64,000 bases of DNA from Yoonia sp. GTDB taxonomy: Bacteria; Pseudomonadota; Alphaproteobacteria; Rhodobacterales; Rhodobacteraceae. The translations under genes and the position numbers were made by a program. Numbering within the stretch: position 1 is the first letter of the stretch; each line of letters opens with the position of its first letter. The stretch spans positions 62,001 through 126,000 of the forward strand of contig NZ_JAFMHJ010000001.1 in NCBI RefSeq assembly GCF_017854565.1, read 5' to 3'. Positions 27,223 through 35,717 of the stretch are shown piece by piece. The notes beneath the pieces are model-generated. The model made no database searches, was not told the origin of the DNA, and saw nothing but the letters and a program-made list of their open reading frames with translations.

Positions 27223-28083
27223 TCAGACCGCTACCTTGCGGCTTTCCTCGAGATAGATCTCGCGCAAGCGCCGCGCAAGCGCCCCCGGCACCCCTGCACC
27301 CACCGCAACACCGTCCACCTCCACGACCGGCATCACGAATGTGCTGGCTGAAGTGATAAACGCCTCATCCGCGCCCTGCGCTTCGGCAATCGAGAAGCTG
27401 CGTTCTTCCACCTGCATCTGTGCTTCGCGGGCAAACCGCAGGACCGCAGCGCGGGTAATCCCGTGCAAAATTTCAGACCCCAAGTGCCGCGTGATGATCG
27501 TATTGCCCTTGACGATATAAGCGTTGTTCGATGTCCCTTCGGTCACCATACCGTCCTCGACCATCCATGCATCATCGACACCGGCGGCCTTGGCCATCAT
27601 CTTGCCCATCGACGGGTACAATAGCTGGACAGTCTTGATATCCCGCCGTGCCCACCGCTGATCTGCAATGGAAATCACCCTGATCCCCTTTTGCGCCGCA
27701 GGGCTGGCCGCAAGGCCGGGCTTGTTCTGGGTGAACAGCACCACCGTCGGCGTGGTCGTTTCAGGGTCCGGAAACGCGAAATCACGGTCGCCGGGCGCAC
27801 CACGGGTGATCTGCAGATAAATCATGCCCTCTTCGATCCCATTCATCCGCACCAATGCGCGATGAATATCAATCAGCTCGGGCATCACGGTCGGATGCGG
27901 CATGTCCAATGCGTCCAACGACCGCGCGAGCCGTGCCGCGTGACCCGCGAAATCAATCAGCTTGCCATCCAGAACGGACGTCACTTCGTAAACCCCGTCA
28001 GCCATCAGGAACCCACGGTCAAAGATAGATATTTTCGCTTCATTTTCCGGCAGGTATTCGCCGTTAACATAGACAGTGCGCAT
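27223..28083 (-). CDS. dat: D-amino-acid transaminase
   Basis: 286 residues of the fold-type IV PLP aminotransferases. MRTVYVNGEYLPENEAKISIFDRGFLMADGVYE-type start, the PLP lysine in RRDIKTVQLLYPSMGK, and VTEGTSNNAYIV and LHGITRAAVLRFARE near the end are D-alanine aminotransferase features. It interconverts D-alanine and D-glutamate, supplying peptidoglycan precursors. The ATG at 28083 lies only two bases after the stop of the upstream dipeptide epimerase, implying joint expression. Confidence 0.9.
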   Translation of the reverse strand: MRTVYVNGEYLPENEAKISIFDRGFLMADGVYEVTSVLDGKLIDFAGHAARLARSLDALDMPHPTVMPELIDIHRALVRMNGIEEGMIYLQITRGAPGDRDFAFPDPETTTPTVVLFTQNKPGLAASPAAQKGIRVISIADQRWARRDIKTVQLLYPSMGKMMAKAAGVDDAWMVEDGMVTEGTSNNAYIVKGNTIITRHLGSEILHGITRAAVLRFAREAQMQVEERSFSIAEAQGADEAFITSASTFVMPVVEVDGVAVGAGVPGALARRLREIYLEESRKVAV

Positions 28084-28085
28084 GC

Positions 28086-29069
28086 TTATCCCCATAGTGC
28101 GGCGGCCGGTGGATGCACGCCTTGCTGATCAAATTGCAGTCGTTCCGACCGGTCTTCGGCCAATAACAGCGGCCCGTCAAGGTCGGTGAACGCCACCCCC
28201 TGCGCCAACAGGGTCGCCGGCGCCATGGCCAGTGACGACCCCACCATGCAACCGACCATCACACCATACCCCTGCGCCATGGCCGCCACCTTCAGGGCCA
28301 GTGCCTCGGTCAACCCGCCGGTCTTGTCGAGCTTGATATTGACCATATCATACTTGCCGACCAGCGCCGGCAGGCTGGCGCGATCATGGCAGGATTCGTC
28401 GGCACAGACCGGCAAAGGCCGCGCGATCTCGCCCAGCATGTCATCCGCCCCGGCGGGCAACGGCTGTTCGACCATCTGCACGCCCAGACGGATCAGATGC
28501 GGCGCAAGATCAGCATAGATTTCCGCCGTCCAGCCTTCATTCGCATCGACAATCAGACGGGCATCCGGGGCGCCGCGCCGCACCGCCTCAAGACGGGCCA
28601 TATCATCCGGTGTGCCTAGCTTTATCTTCAAAAGCGGACGGGCTGCGTGCCGTGCGGCCTGCACCTGCATCGCGGCGGGTGTGTCCAGCGACAGGGTAAA
28701 GGCGGTCACCGCCGGCAGCGGCGAAGGCAGATCCAGCAGATCCCAAATGCGGCAACCAGCCCGCTTGGCCGCCAGATCCCAGAATGCGCAATCGACCGCA
28801 TTGCGGGCCGCCCCGGCGGGCAGCAGATCTGGCAGGCGGGCATGGGTGACGTCAACAGGCAGCCCGGCAATCTGCGCCCTCACACTGTCCAGCGTCTCGC
28901 CATAGCGAGCATAGGGCACGCATTCGCCGCGCCCGACCCCGCCACCATGCAGGGTGACGGTCAACACATCTGCCTGACGGCGCGCACCGCGGCTGATGGT
29001 AAACACCTGCGCCAGCGAAAACATGTCATGCGTGACTTCGATCTGCACGATATCACTTCTTCCGAGCAT
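28086..29069 (-). CDS. Dipeptide (L-Ala-D/L-Glu) epimerase, enolase superfamily
   Basis: 327 residues of the muconate-lactonizing subgroup. An N-terminal capping domain leads to a barrel with the KIKLGTPDD-type catalytic Lys motif (LLKIKLG), metal ligands in LIVDANEGW, VEQPLP and CADESCHD, and the second catalytic lysine in MVNIKLDKTGG. This K-x-K plus D/E/D plus K pattern with a short C-terminus fits L-Ala-D/L-Glu epimerases, which recycle murein peptides. Neighbouring D-amino-acid transaminase supports a cell-wall role. An alternative start at residue 16 is possible. Confidence 0.88.
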   Translation of the reverse strand: MLGRSDIVQIEVTHDMFSLAQVFTISRGARRQADVLTVTLHGGGVGRGECVPYARYGETLDSVRAQIAGLPVDVTHARLPDLLPAGAARNAVDCAFWDLAAKRAGCRIWDLLDLPSPLPAVTAFTLSLDTPAAMQVQAARHAARPLLKIKLGTPDDMARLEAVRRGAPDARLIVDANEGWTAEIYADLAPHLIRLGVQMVEQPLPAGADDMLGEIARPLPVCADESCHDRASLPALVGKYDMVNIKLDKTGGLTEALALKVAAMAQGYGVMVGCMVGSSLAMAPATLLAQGVAFTDLDGPLLLAEDRSERLQFDQQGVHPPAAALWG

Positions 29070-29090
29070 AAATATCCCCGCGCGGCGCGC

Positions 29091-29112
29091 ATCAAATTTC
29101 TGGAAATTTGAT
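29091..29112. promoter_or_regulatory. 22-bp perfect palindrome upstream of the dipeptide epimerase gene
   Basis: ATCAAATTTC-TG-GAAATTTGAT: perfect 10-base arms around a 2-base centre, 22 bases before the epimerase start. It could be an operator for the epimerase-transaminase pair; the binding protein is unknown. Confidence 0.5.
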
Positions 29113-29194
29113 CATAAACCAAAGCACCGGCTGTGACCGGACGCACTGCAACTTGCCGTTACCCTCGAACAACCGTCAAGGGGAACATTACCCC

Positions 29195-29222
29195 CGTAGG
29201 GTGGATCAAGATCCACCTTACG
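29195..29222. repeat. Palindromic TAGGGTGG-type repeat
   Basis: CGTAGGGTGGAT / ATCCACCTTACG arms match at 11 of 12 positions around a short centre. It lies between the epimerase promoter and the amtB terminator. A related palindrome with the same TAGGGTGG core is at 45969-45995. Confidence 0.6.
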
Positions 29223-29227
29223 CCGTC

Positions 29228-29255
29228 AAAAAAGCCCGGGCGCGAACGCCCGGGC
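29228..29255 (-). terminator. Rho-independent terminator of glnK-amtB
   Basis: On the minus strand GCCCGGGCG-TTCG-CGCCCGGGC forms a 9-bp stem with a UUCG tetraloop followed by six T. It lies 27 bases past the amtB stop. Confidence 0.92.
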
Positions 29256-29282
29256 CACCTGAAAAACCGATAGCAAGGGCAA

Positions 29283-30611
29283 TCAGCCCTTCGCGAATTC
29301 GGGATAGGCCTCCATGCCCAGCTCGGACATGTCCAAACCGTTGATCTCGGATTCCTCGGACACACGAATGCCCATGACCCCCTTGAGGATGATCCACACC
29401 ACCAAGCTGACAAAGAAGACGAACGCGCCGATGGCGGCAAAACCAATGAACTGCGTCACAAAGCTGGTGTCGGCCGTATAGACAGGCACCACCATCGTCC
29501 CCCAGAAACCGGCCAGCAGGTGAACCGGAATAGCACCGACCACGTCATCAATCTTCAGCTTGTCCAGCATCGGCACGGCAAAGACGACGATCACACCGCC
29601 GACGGCACCGATCCAAAGCGCACCAAACAATGTCGGATCAAGCGGACCTGCCGTGATGGATACAAGACCCGCCAGCGCGCCGTTCAGAACCATCGTCAGA
29701 TCGACCTTTTTGTACAGAATCTGCGTCAGAACCAAGGCCGCAACCGCACCGGCAGAGGCCGCCATATTGGTGTTCGCAAAAATCCGGCCCACGTCCGTGA
29801 TATCGCCCACGGTGCCCGCAGCCAGCTGCGAACCGCCGTTAAAGCCGAACCAACCCAGCCACAGGATGAATGTACCCAATGTGGCAAGCGCAAGGTTGGA
29901 ACCGGGCATCGGAATGACTCGGCCCTCCTTGTTATACTTGCCAATCCGCGGGCCCAGGATCACCACACCGGCCAGCGCTGCAAAACCACCGGCAGCATGC
30001 ACAAGTGTCGAACCGGCAAAATCGCTGAAACCGATTTCAGACAGCCAGCCGCCGCCCCACTGCCAGGACGCTTCGATTGGGTAGATCAGGCCAGTCAGGA
30101 CGACCACAAAGATCAAGAACGGCCACAGCTTTATACGTTCGGCCAAGGTGCCCGAAACGATCGACGCCGTCGTCGCACAGAACATCAGCTGAAAGAAGAA
30201 GTCAGACGCAACAGAGGCATAGTCAAGCGTTGCATCCGCGGCGGCAAGGCCGACCGGTTCCAGAGAGGTGGCACTGAAGCCGCCCATCCAACCTGCGATG
30301 ATCCAGCCGTCGCCGGGGTACATCAAATTGTAACCAACCAGCCAGTACATGATCGACGCAATCGCAAACAGCGCGATGTTCTTGGTCAACTGGGTCGTGA
30401 CGTTCTTGGACCGGACCAGACCGGCCTCCAGCATGGCAAAACCTGCCGCCATCCAGAACACCAGAAAGCCGCCCACAAGGAACAGCAGCGTGGTCATGAT
30501 ATAGGGGCCGACTTCGTCGAATGTCGGTGCCGGCGCATCCTGCGCCAGTGCCAGCGTCGGAAGCAACGCAAGCCCCGCGCCGACGCTAAGTGATTTCAGT
30601 AATTGCATCAT
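29283..30611 (-). CDS. amtB: Ammonium transporter
   Basis: 442 residues. A cleavable signal sequence (about 1-23, ending LALAQ) is followed by eleven membrane helices typical of Amt proteins: MLEAGLVRSKNV, the conserved DFAGSTLVHAAGG (pore histidine), LGWFGFNGGS and the second pore histidine in IPVHLLAGFWGT. It imports ammonium. GAGGGATATT stands before tandem ATG codons; the first (30611) is given, the second (30608) has equally good spacing. The P-II gene glnK lies immediately upstream. Confidence 0.97.
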   Translation of the reverse strand: MMQLLKSLSVGAGLALLPTLALAQDAPAPTFDEVGPYIMTTLLFLVGGFLVFWMAAGFAMLEAGLVRSKNVTTQLTKNIALFAIASIMYWLVGYNLMYPGDGWIIAGWMGGFSATSLEPVGLAAADATLDYASVASDFFFQLMFCATTASIVSGTLAERIKLWPFLIFVVVLTGLIYPIEASWQWGGGWLSEIGFSDFAGSTLVHAAGGFAALAGVVILGPRIGKYNKEGRVIPMPGSNLALATLGTFILWLGWFGFNGGSQLAAGTVGDITDVGRIFANTNMAASAGAVAALVLTQILYKKVDLTMVLNGALAGLVSITAGPLDPTLFGALWIGAVGGVIVVFAVPMLDKLKIDDVVGAIPVHLLAGFWGTMVVPVYTADTSFVTQFIGFAAIGAFVFFVSLVVWIILKGVMGIRVSEESEINGLDMSELGMEAYPEFAKG

Positions 30612-30633
30612 AATATCCCTCATTCCGCCGCGA

Positions 30634-30972
30634 TCACAGCGCGTCATCATTGGTTTCACCGGTCCGCACGCGCACTGCGCTTTCCACGTCGAGCACGAAA
30701 ATCTTGCCATCGCCGATTTTTTCGGTTTTGGCGGTCTTGGCGATGGTGGCGACCACCTCGTCGGCCATGCCATCAGGCACGACAATTTCCAGCTTCACTT
30801 TCGGCACGAAATTCACCGCGTATTCTGCGCCGCGGTAAATTTCCGTATGCCCGGACTGCGAGCCGAAGCCCTTGATTTCTGACACCATCATGCCGCGCAC
30901 GCCGACAGAGGTCAGCGCCTCGCGGACCTCCTCAAGCTTGAACGGTTTGATTGTTGCAATGATGAGTTTCAC
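30634..30972 (-). CDS. glnK: Nitrogen regulatory protein P-II (GlnK)
   Basis: 112 residues from a GTG start with AGGGGA six bases upstream. MKLIIATIKPFKLEEVREAL, the T-loop with Tyr51 in GHTEIYRGAEYAVNF (uridylylation site) and the C-terminal DGKIFVLDVESAVRVRTGE are the P-II signature. It senses 2-oxoglutarate and ATP/ADP and blocks the AmtB channel when ammonium is plentiful. It precedes amtB by 22 bases, the conserved glnK-amtB operon, expected to be NtrC-controlled. Confidence 0.97.
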   Translation of the reverse strand: MKLIIATIKPFKLEEVREALTSVGVRGMMVSEIKGFGSQSGHTEIYRGAEYAVNFVPKVKLEIVVPDGMADEVVATIAKTAKTEKIGDGKIFVLDVESAVRVRTGETNDDAL

Positions 30973-31289
30973 GATCTTCCCCTTGCAAATTATCTTGCAG
31001 GCCCGATTGAAACGGGGCTGCTTGCACAAGGACAAAAAGCGCGTCCTCGTGGGGTGGGCAAGGTTCACACGCAACAGCCACCCCCCTAAAACGCACGCTG
31101 TTGCACAATTTTTGCACAATCACCCAGACACGCACATTATTTAGGCGCACGCGAAAGCCGCACTTTGCCGCGCGACACGAATCCACCGCCATCGCCAAAC
31201 CACCCGGGGCCCGGCAAACGCGCTGGTCGCGCCGCCCAATGCCCGCTATGATGCCGCAAAATACATAAAAACGGTTGGTCGAGCGGAAC
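30973..31289. promoter_or_regulatory. Divergent regulatory region of glnK-amtB and the PBP gene
   Basis: 317 bases without a gene. Three exact copies of the octamer TTGCACAA occur at 31022-31029, 31101-31108 and 31112-31119; the last two are separated by three T. The TGCAC core resembles half-sites of NtrC binding sites, fitting nitrogen control of glnK-amtB, but the copies are direct rather than inverted repeats. TGCAA-ATTATC-TTGCA at 30984-30999, next to the glnK ribosome-binding site, is a further small palindrome. No clear sigma-54 -24/-12 element was found. Confidence 0.5.
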
Positions 31290-33449
31290 ATGAGTGGAAA
31301 CGGCAATAAACGGCCCCCTTTGGTGGCTGACCGGCGCTACGCGGCAAATCCTGCGGCGAAAAAGCCTGCCGGCAAAAAGACGCTAACCAAGGCCAAGACA
31401 AGCCGCCGAACGCGTGCCCCCGCCAAGAAAAAGCGGGGCCTGATCGGCTGGATTCTTGCACCATTCGCCTATGTGCTGCGCTTGATCTGGGCCGTCAGCT
31501 GGCGCCTTGGTGCCGCAACCGCCCTGATTATCGGCGTCGCCGTCTATTATTTCGCGACACAAATGCCGCCCATGACCACGCTCGTCGATGCGCGCACCCG
31601 TGGATCGGTCACGTTGCAGGACTACAAAGGCGATGTCTTTGCCTGGCGCGGCGATCAGTTCGGCGGCATGGTTACCGCGACCTCCGTGTCACCCCACCTG
31701 CACAACGCCGTCCTCGCCACCGAGGACAAGCGGTTCTACCGCCACTTCGGCATTTCACCGCGCGGCATCGCGTCGGCTGTGCGGATCAACCTGCGCGCCG
31801 GGCGTGGGCCATTATCAGGCAACGGCGGCTCGACCATCACCCAGCAGACCGCAAAACTGCTGTGCCTTGGCGTGCCCTTCGACCCCGATACATGGGACAC
31901 CGAAGCCGCCTATGAAAACGACTGTCGGCAATCGTCAATCTGGCGCAAGGCAAAAGAGGCGATTTTCGCCATGGCCATGGAGGTCGCCTACACCAAGGAA
32001 GAAGTCCTGACGATCTACCTCAACCGGGCCTACCTCGGCGCGGGCAGTCGCGGATTCGAGGCCGCCGCACAGCGCTATTTCGGGATCTCTGCCGCGCAGG
32101 TGAACCCGGCACAGGCCGCCATGCTGGCCGGGCTTCTCAAGGCGCCGTCGACCTATGCGCCCACCACCAACATCGAACGCGCCCGCGACCGGGCGTCGGT
32201 AGTGATCGGGCTGATGCAGGATCAGGGCTATCTCAGCGCCGCACAGGCCAGCACAGCCCGCGCCAATCCCGCAACCCTCTCCGAGGCGGCAGCCGCCCGC
32301 GCGGGCGGATTCTTTGCCGACTGGGTCATGGAAAGCGGGCCAGAATTCTTTACCAATGACACCACGGAAGACGTGATCATCCGCACGACGCTGGACCAGG
32401 ACATCCAGAACGCCGCCGAAAACGCGCTGATTTCGGTCTTTGAAAATCAGGTCCGCGACGGGTCCGAGGCACAGGCCGCCATCGTCGTGATGTCAGCAGA
32501 CGGTGCCGTCCGCGCCATGGTCGGTGGCCGCAACATCCGGGCGACAGGAGCGTTTAACCGCGCAACGCAGGCCCTGCGGCAAACCGGGTCATCGTTCAAA
32601 CCCTTCATCTATGCGGCAGCACTCGAATCCGGTTTCTCGCCCAATGACATGGTCGACGACAGCCCGATCTGCTGGCGCATTCCCGGCTCCGCCGACTGGT
32701 GCCCCAAAAACTATGACCGCGCATTCAAAGGGCCGATCACCCTCACCCAGGCCCTCGCCGAAAGCCGCAACGTCCCCGCCGTGATCCTGTCAGAAAAAGT
32801 CGGCCGCGAGGCGGTGCGCACCGTCGCCACCCAATTCGGCATCGACAGCGATCTGGCCGCAGGTCCCGCACTGGCCCTTGGCGTGTCCGAAAGCACCCTG
32901 ATCGAAATGACCGGCGCCTATGCCGGTATCCTCAACGGCGGCTCGTCCGTGACCCCCTACGGGCTGATCGAACTGCGCATTCAGGGCGATGACACCGCAC
33001 TGATGGATTCATCCGGCAGCGGCATCGGCGAACGCGTGATCCGCGAAAGCGCAGCGCGGCAACTGACGTGGATGATGTCCAAAGTCGTCGCCGAAGGCAC
33101 AGGCAGCCGCGCCCAGATCGACGGCTGGCAAATCGCAGGCAAATCAGGCACCACCCAAGCGTCGCGCGATGCATGGTTCATCGCCTTTACCGGGGACTAT
33201 GTGACAGGCGTCTGGATGGGCTATGACAACAACAGACCGCTGACTGGCGTCACCGGCGGCGGCCTCCCAGCCGAGATTTGGCGCGAAACCATGGCGCCCG
33301 TACTGGCCGGGCGCACGCCGACACCACTGCCGATGCAAGCCCCGGCTACGGCCTTGAACGCTGGCGTTCTGGCTGGCGAAGGCGGCACGCTGTTTGACCG
33401 TGATATCCTGAATGTGCTCGATATCATCCTGCGCGATCAGCTGAATTGA
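31290..33449 (+). CDS. Class A penicillin-binding protein (transglycosylase/transpeptidase)
   Basis: 719 residues. A Lys/Arg-rich cytoplasmic tail (1-50) leads to a membrane helix (about 50-88). The GT51 glycosyltransferase domain has the catalytic-Glu motif LATEDKRFYRHFG and STITQQTAKLL. The transpeptidase domain has SxxK in SSFKPF (about 434), SxN in ESRNVP (about 491) and K(S/T)G in AGKSGTTQ (about 618). It polymerises and cross-links peptidoglycan. The ATG at 31290 is chosen over an upstream TTG. The protein is shorter than PBP1A and lacks an OB-domain insert. Confidence 0.93.
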   Translation: MSGNGNKRPPLVADRRYAANPAAKKPAGKKTLTKAKTSRRTRAPAKKKRGLIGWILAPFAYVLRLIWAVSWRLGAATALIIGVAVYYFATQMPPMTTLVDARTRGSVTLQDYKGDVFAWRGDQFGGMVTATSVSPHLHNAVLATEDKRFYRHFGISPRGIASAVRINLRAGRGPLSGNGGSTITQQTAKLLCLGVPFDPDTWDTEAAYENDCRQSSIWRKAKEAIFAMAMEVAYTKEEVLTIYLNRAYLGAGSRGFEAAAQRYFGISAAQVNPAQAAMLAGLLKAPSTYAPTTNIERARDRASVVIGLMQDQGYLSAAQASTARANPATLSEAAAARAGGFFADWVMESGPEFFTNDTTEDVIIRTTLDQDIQNAAENALISVFENQVRDGSEAQAAIVVMSADGAVRAMVGGRNIRATGAFNRATQALRQTGSSFKPFIYAAALESGFSPNDMVDDSPICWRIPGSADWCPKNYDRAFKGPITLTQALAESRNVPAVILSEKVGREAVRTVATQFGIDSDLAAGPALALGVSESTLIEMTGAYAGILNGGSSVTPYGLIELRIQGDDTALMDSSGSGIGERVIRESAARQLTWMMSKVVAEGTGSRAQIDGWQIAGKSGTTQASRDAWFIAFTGDYVTGVWMGYDNNRPLTGVTGGGLPAEIWRETMAPVLAGRTPTPLPMQAPATALNAGVLAGEGGTLFDRDILNVLDIILRDQLN

Positions 33450-33463
33450 CCCGGCGGGCGGGC

Positions 33464-33832
33464 CTAATGCTCGCCCGCTTCGCAGCGATCATACCGGAAC
33501 GCATAGCCGTTCCAGATCATATAGATGCCAGCGCTATCCGCATCGGTCATCAAAATGGCCCGTTCCGTCCAGGTTTGCCCCTCGCCCGAACAAATCATCG
33601 TATAAATCGTGGCATCCATGTCGTTGACGTCGACAGGCCGCGTCATCCGACACGTCACATCAACCCCAAAAAACGTGCCTTCCGCGATCCGAAGCGAGCC
33701 GCCATCGGTGCCCACCAGCGAACACTCCGCGTTGGCCGTCTGCTTGTAGATACCGTCGTATGGCCCCGCAGCGGCAAGCGCGGGCAACCCAAGGGCTAGG
33801 GCAACGGTCAAATATATCTGATGCTGTGTCAT
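33464..33832 (-). CDS. Exported protein of unknown function
   Basis: 122 residues with a signal peptide (about 1-22, ending PALAAA). The mature part has four cysteines (C37, C61, C81, C117) that could form two disulfides, and contains GPYDGIYKQTANAEC and GIYMIWNGYAFRYDRC. The protein is probably periplasmic. I recognise no family. It is convergent with the PBP gene, whose stop is only 14 bases away, and divergent from the type I secretion genes. Confidence 0.75.
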   Translation of the reverse strand: MTQHQIYLTVALALGLPALAAAGPYDGIYKQTANAECSLVGTDGGSLRIAEGTFFGVDVTCRMTRPVDVNDMDATIYTMICSGEGQTWTERAILMTDADSAGIYMIWNGYAFRYDRCEAGEH

Positions 33833-33977
33833 AGCGGATGATTCTGATCCATATTCGCCGTCAAATCAATAGGATCGGCCCGTCCGGGCTGCGATTGAAT
33901 ATTAGACGTTAACTCCGTTGTGGTTTTCTGTAGGTTGCGGCGCAGGACGACATGAAACGAAAAGGCAAACCAACGTC

Positions 33978-35717
33978 ATGGCTGATGCACTGACACAGAC
34001 CGGCTCTGAGGAATTGATCGCGGCACGCCGCGAAAGCCGGACCCTGTATTGGCTCGTGGCGATTTTCAGCTTTTTCGTAAACGTCCTGATGCTGACCGGC
34101 CCGCTTTATATGCTCAATGTCTATGACCGCGTGCTCAGTTCGCGGTCGCTTGAAACGCTGATCGCACTGTCGGTGCTGGTCGGCTTTCTGTACGGTATGA
34201 TGGGTGTTCTGGATTTCGTGCGTGGCCGCGTGATGGGCCGGGTCGGCGCCCGGTTTCAGGCCCGCCTTGACCGGCGCGTCTTTGGCGCCGTGCTGCGGGC
34301 CACGACGCTCAACCGCGCCCCGCGCGAGGCGGCAACCGGCCTGCGCGATCTGGAATCCGTGCAGCGGCTTATCACATCACCTGCACTGATGGCCGTATTC
34401 GATCTGCCTTGGGTCCCGCTCTTTATCTGGGGCATCTTCATCTTTCACCCGTTTATGGGCATTTTGGCGCTGGCTGGCGGGGCGGTTCTCGTCGCCATGG
34501 CGCTGCTCAACCAATTCAGTGCGCGCAAACCACTCGAAGCCGCCAATGCCGCCACTTTCGCTTCCGAACAGCTCGGCGCGCAAATTCGCAGCGAAAGCGA
34601 ACTGGTGCATGCCTTGGGCATGCGCGCCGCCGCTTTCGATCGCTGGCAGGTGGCGCGCGGGCAGTCGCTGGATGCGACGATCGGTGCCGCCGATACGTCA
34701 GGCACCTATACCGCACTGACCAAAGCATTCCGCATGTTCCTGCAATCGGCGATGCTGGGCCTTGGCGCGTATCTGGTGCTGATCAACGAACTGTCGCCGG
34801 GTGCGATGATTGCCGGGTCAATCCTGCTGGGCCGTGCCCTGGCCCCCATCGAAATGATCGTCGGACAGTGGCCCGTGTTCCAAAAAGGGCGCGAAGGCTG
34901 GCGGCGGCTTTGCATCCTTCTTGGCCATGTGCCTGCGGAAACCACCCGCACCCAGCTGCCCAAACCCCGCGCCCGCCTGCTGGCCGACCAGGTCACCGTC
35001 GTGCCGCCGGGCGAAAAACAGGCAGCCCTGCGCATGATCAGCTTTGACGTCAAACCGGGGCAAGCCGTCGGCGTCATCGGCATCTCTGGCGCGGGCAAAT
35101 CTACGCTGGCCCGCGTGCTGACCGGCGTATGGCAGCCAGCGGGCGGCAAAATTCGGCTCGATGGGGCGGCGCTGGATCAATACGATCCTGACGTGCTGGG
35201 CCAGCACATCGGGTATCTGCCGCAACGGGTGCAACTGTTTGACGGCACGATCAAGGAAAACATCGCCCGCATGTCAATGCAGCCCGACGATGCGCTGGTC
35301 GTCCGTGCCGCGCAAAAGGCCGCCGCCCACGACATGATCCTGAAACTGCCCGATGGCTACGATACCCGCGTCACCGGCACGGGCGGGCGGCTGTCGGGCG
35401 GGCAGATCCAGCGCATCGGGCTGGCCCGCGCAATGTACGGCGACCCGGTTGTGCTGGTGCTGGACGAACCGAACTCCAACCTCGACAACGACGGATCGAC
35501 CGCCCTGAACCACGCGATCAAGACCTTTAAATCCGAAGGCAAAATCGTCTTTATCATGGCCCACCGCCCCGCCGCCATTCAGGAATGCGACCTGCTGCTG
35601 GTGATCGACAACGGCGCCCGCCGCGCCTTTGGCCCCAAGGAAGACGTGCTACGCGACATGGTTAAGAATCACGACCAGATCACCCGCAACGCGGGCCTGT
35701 CGGGGGGCGTATCATGA
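33978..35717 (+). CDS. Type I secretion system permease/ATPase (PrtD-like)
   Basis: 579 residues. Six membrane helices lie in the first 300 residues (first TM LYWLVAIFSFFVNVLML). The ATPase domain carries Walker A GISGAGKST (about 368-376), signature LSGGQIQRIG (about 472) and Walker B VVLVLDEPNSN (about 490). There is no N-terminal C39 domain, as in PrtD/LipB-type exporters that export C-terminally signalled (often RTX) proteins. The membrane-fusion gene follows with an ATGA overlap. No outer-membrane TolC-type gene or obvious RTX substrate is adjacent. Confidence 0.95.
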   Translation: MADALTQTGSEELIAARRESRTLYWLVAIFSFFVNVLMLTGPLYMLNVYDRVLSSRSLETLIALSVLVGFLYGMMGVLDFVRGRVMGRVGARFQARLDRRVFGAVLRATTLNRAPREAATGLRDLESVQRLITSPALMAVFDLPWVPLFIWGIFIFHPFMGILALAGGAVLVAMALLNQFSARKPLEAANAATFASEQLGAQIRSESELVHALGMRAAAFDRWQVARGQSLDATIGAADTSGTYTALTKAFRMFLQSAMLGLGAYLVLINELSPGAMIAGSILLGRALAPIEMIVGQWPVFQKGREGWRRLCILLGHVPAETTRTQLPKPRARLLADQVTVVPPGEKQAALRMISFDVKPGQAVGVIGISGAGKSTLARVLTGVWQPAGGKIRLDGAALDQYDPDVLGQHIGYLPQRVQLFDGTIKENIARMSMQPDDALVVRAAQKAAAHDMILKLPDGYDTRVTGTGGRLSGGQIQRIGLARAMYGDPVVLVLDEPNSNLDNDGSTALNHAIKTFKSEGKIVFIMAHRPAAIQECDLLLVIDNGARRAFGPKEDVLRDMVKNHDQITRNAGLSGGVS

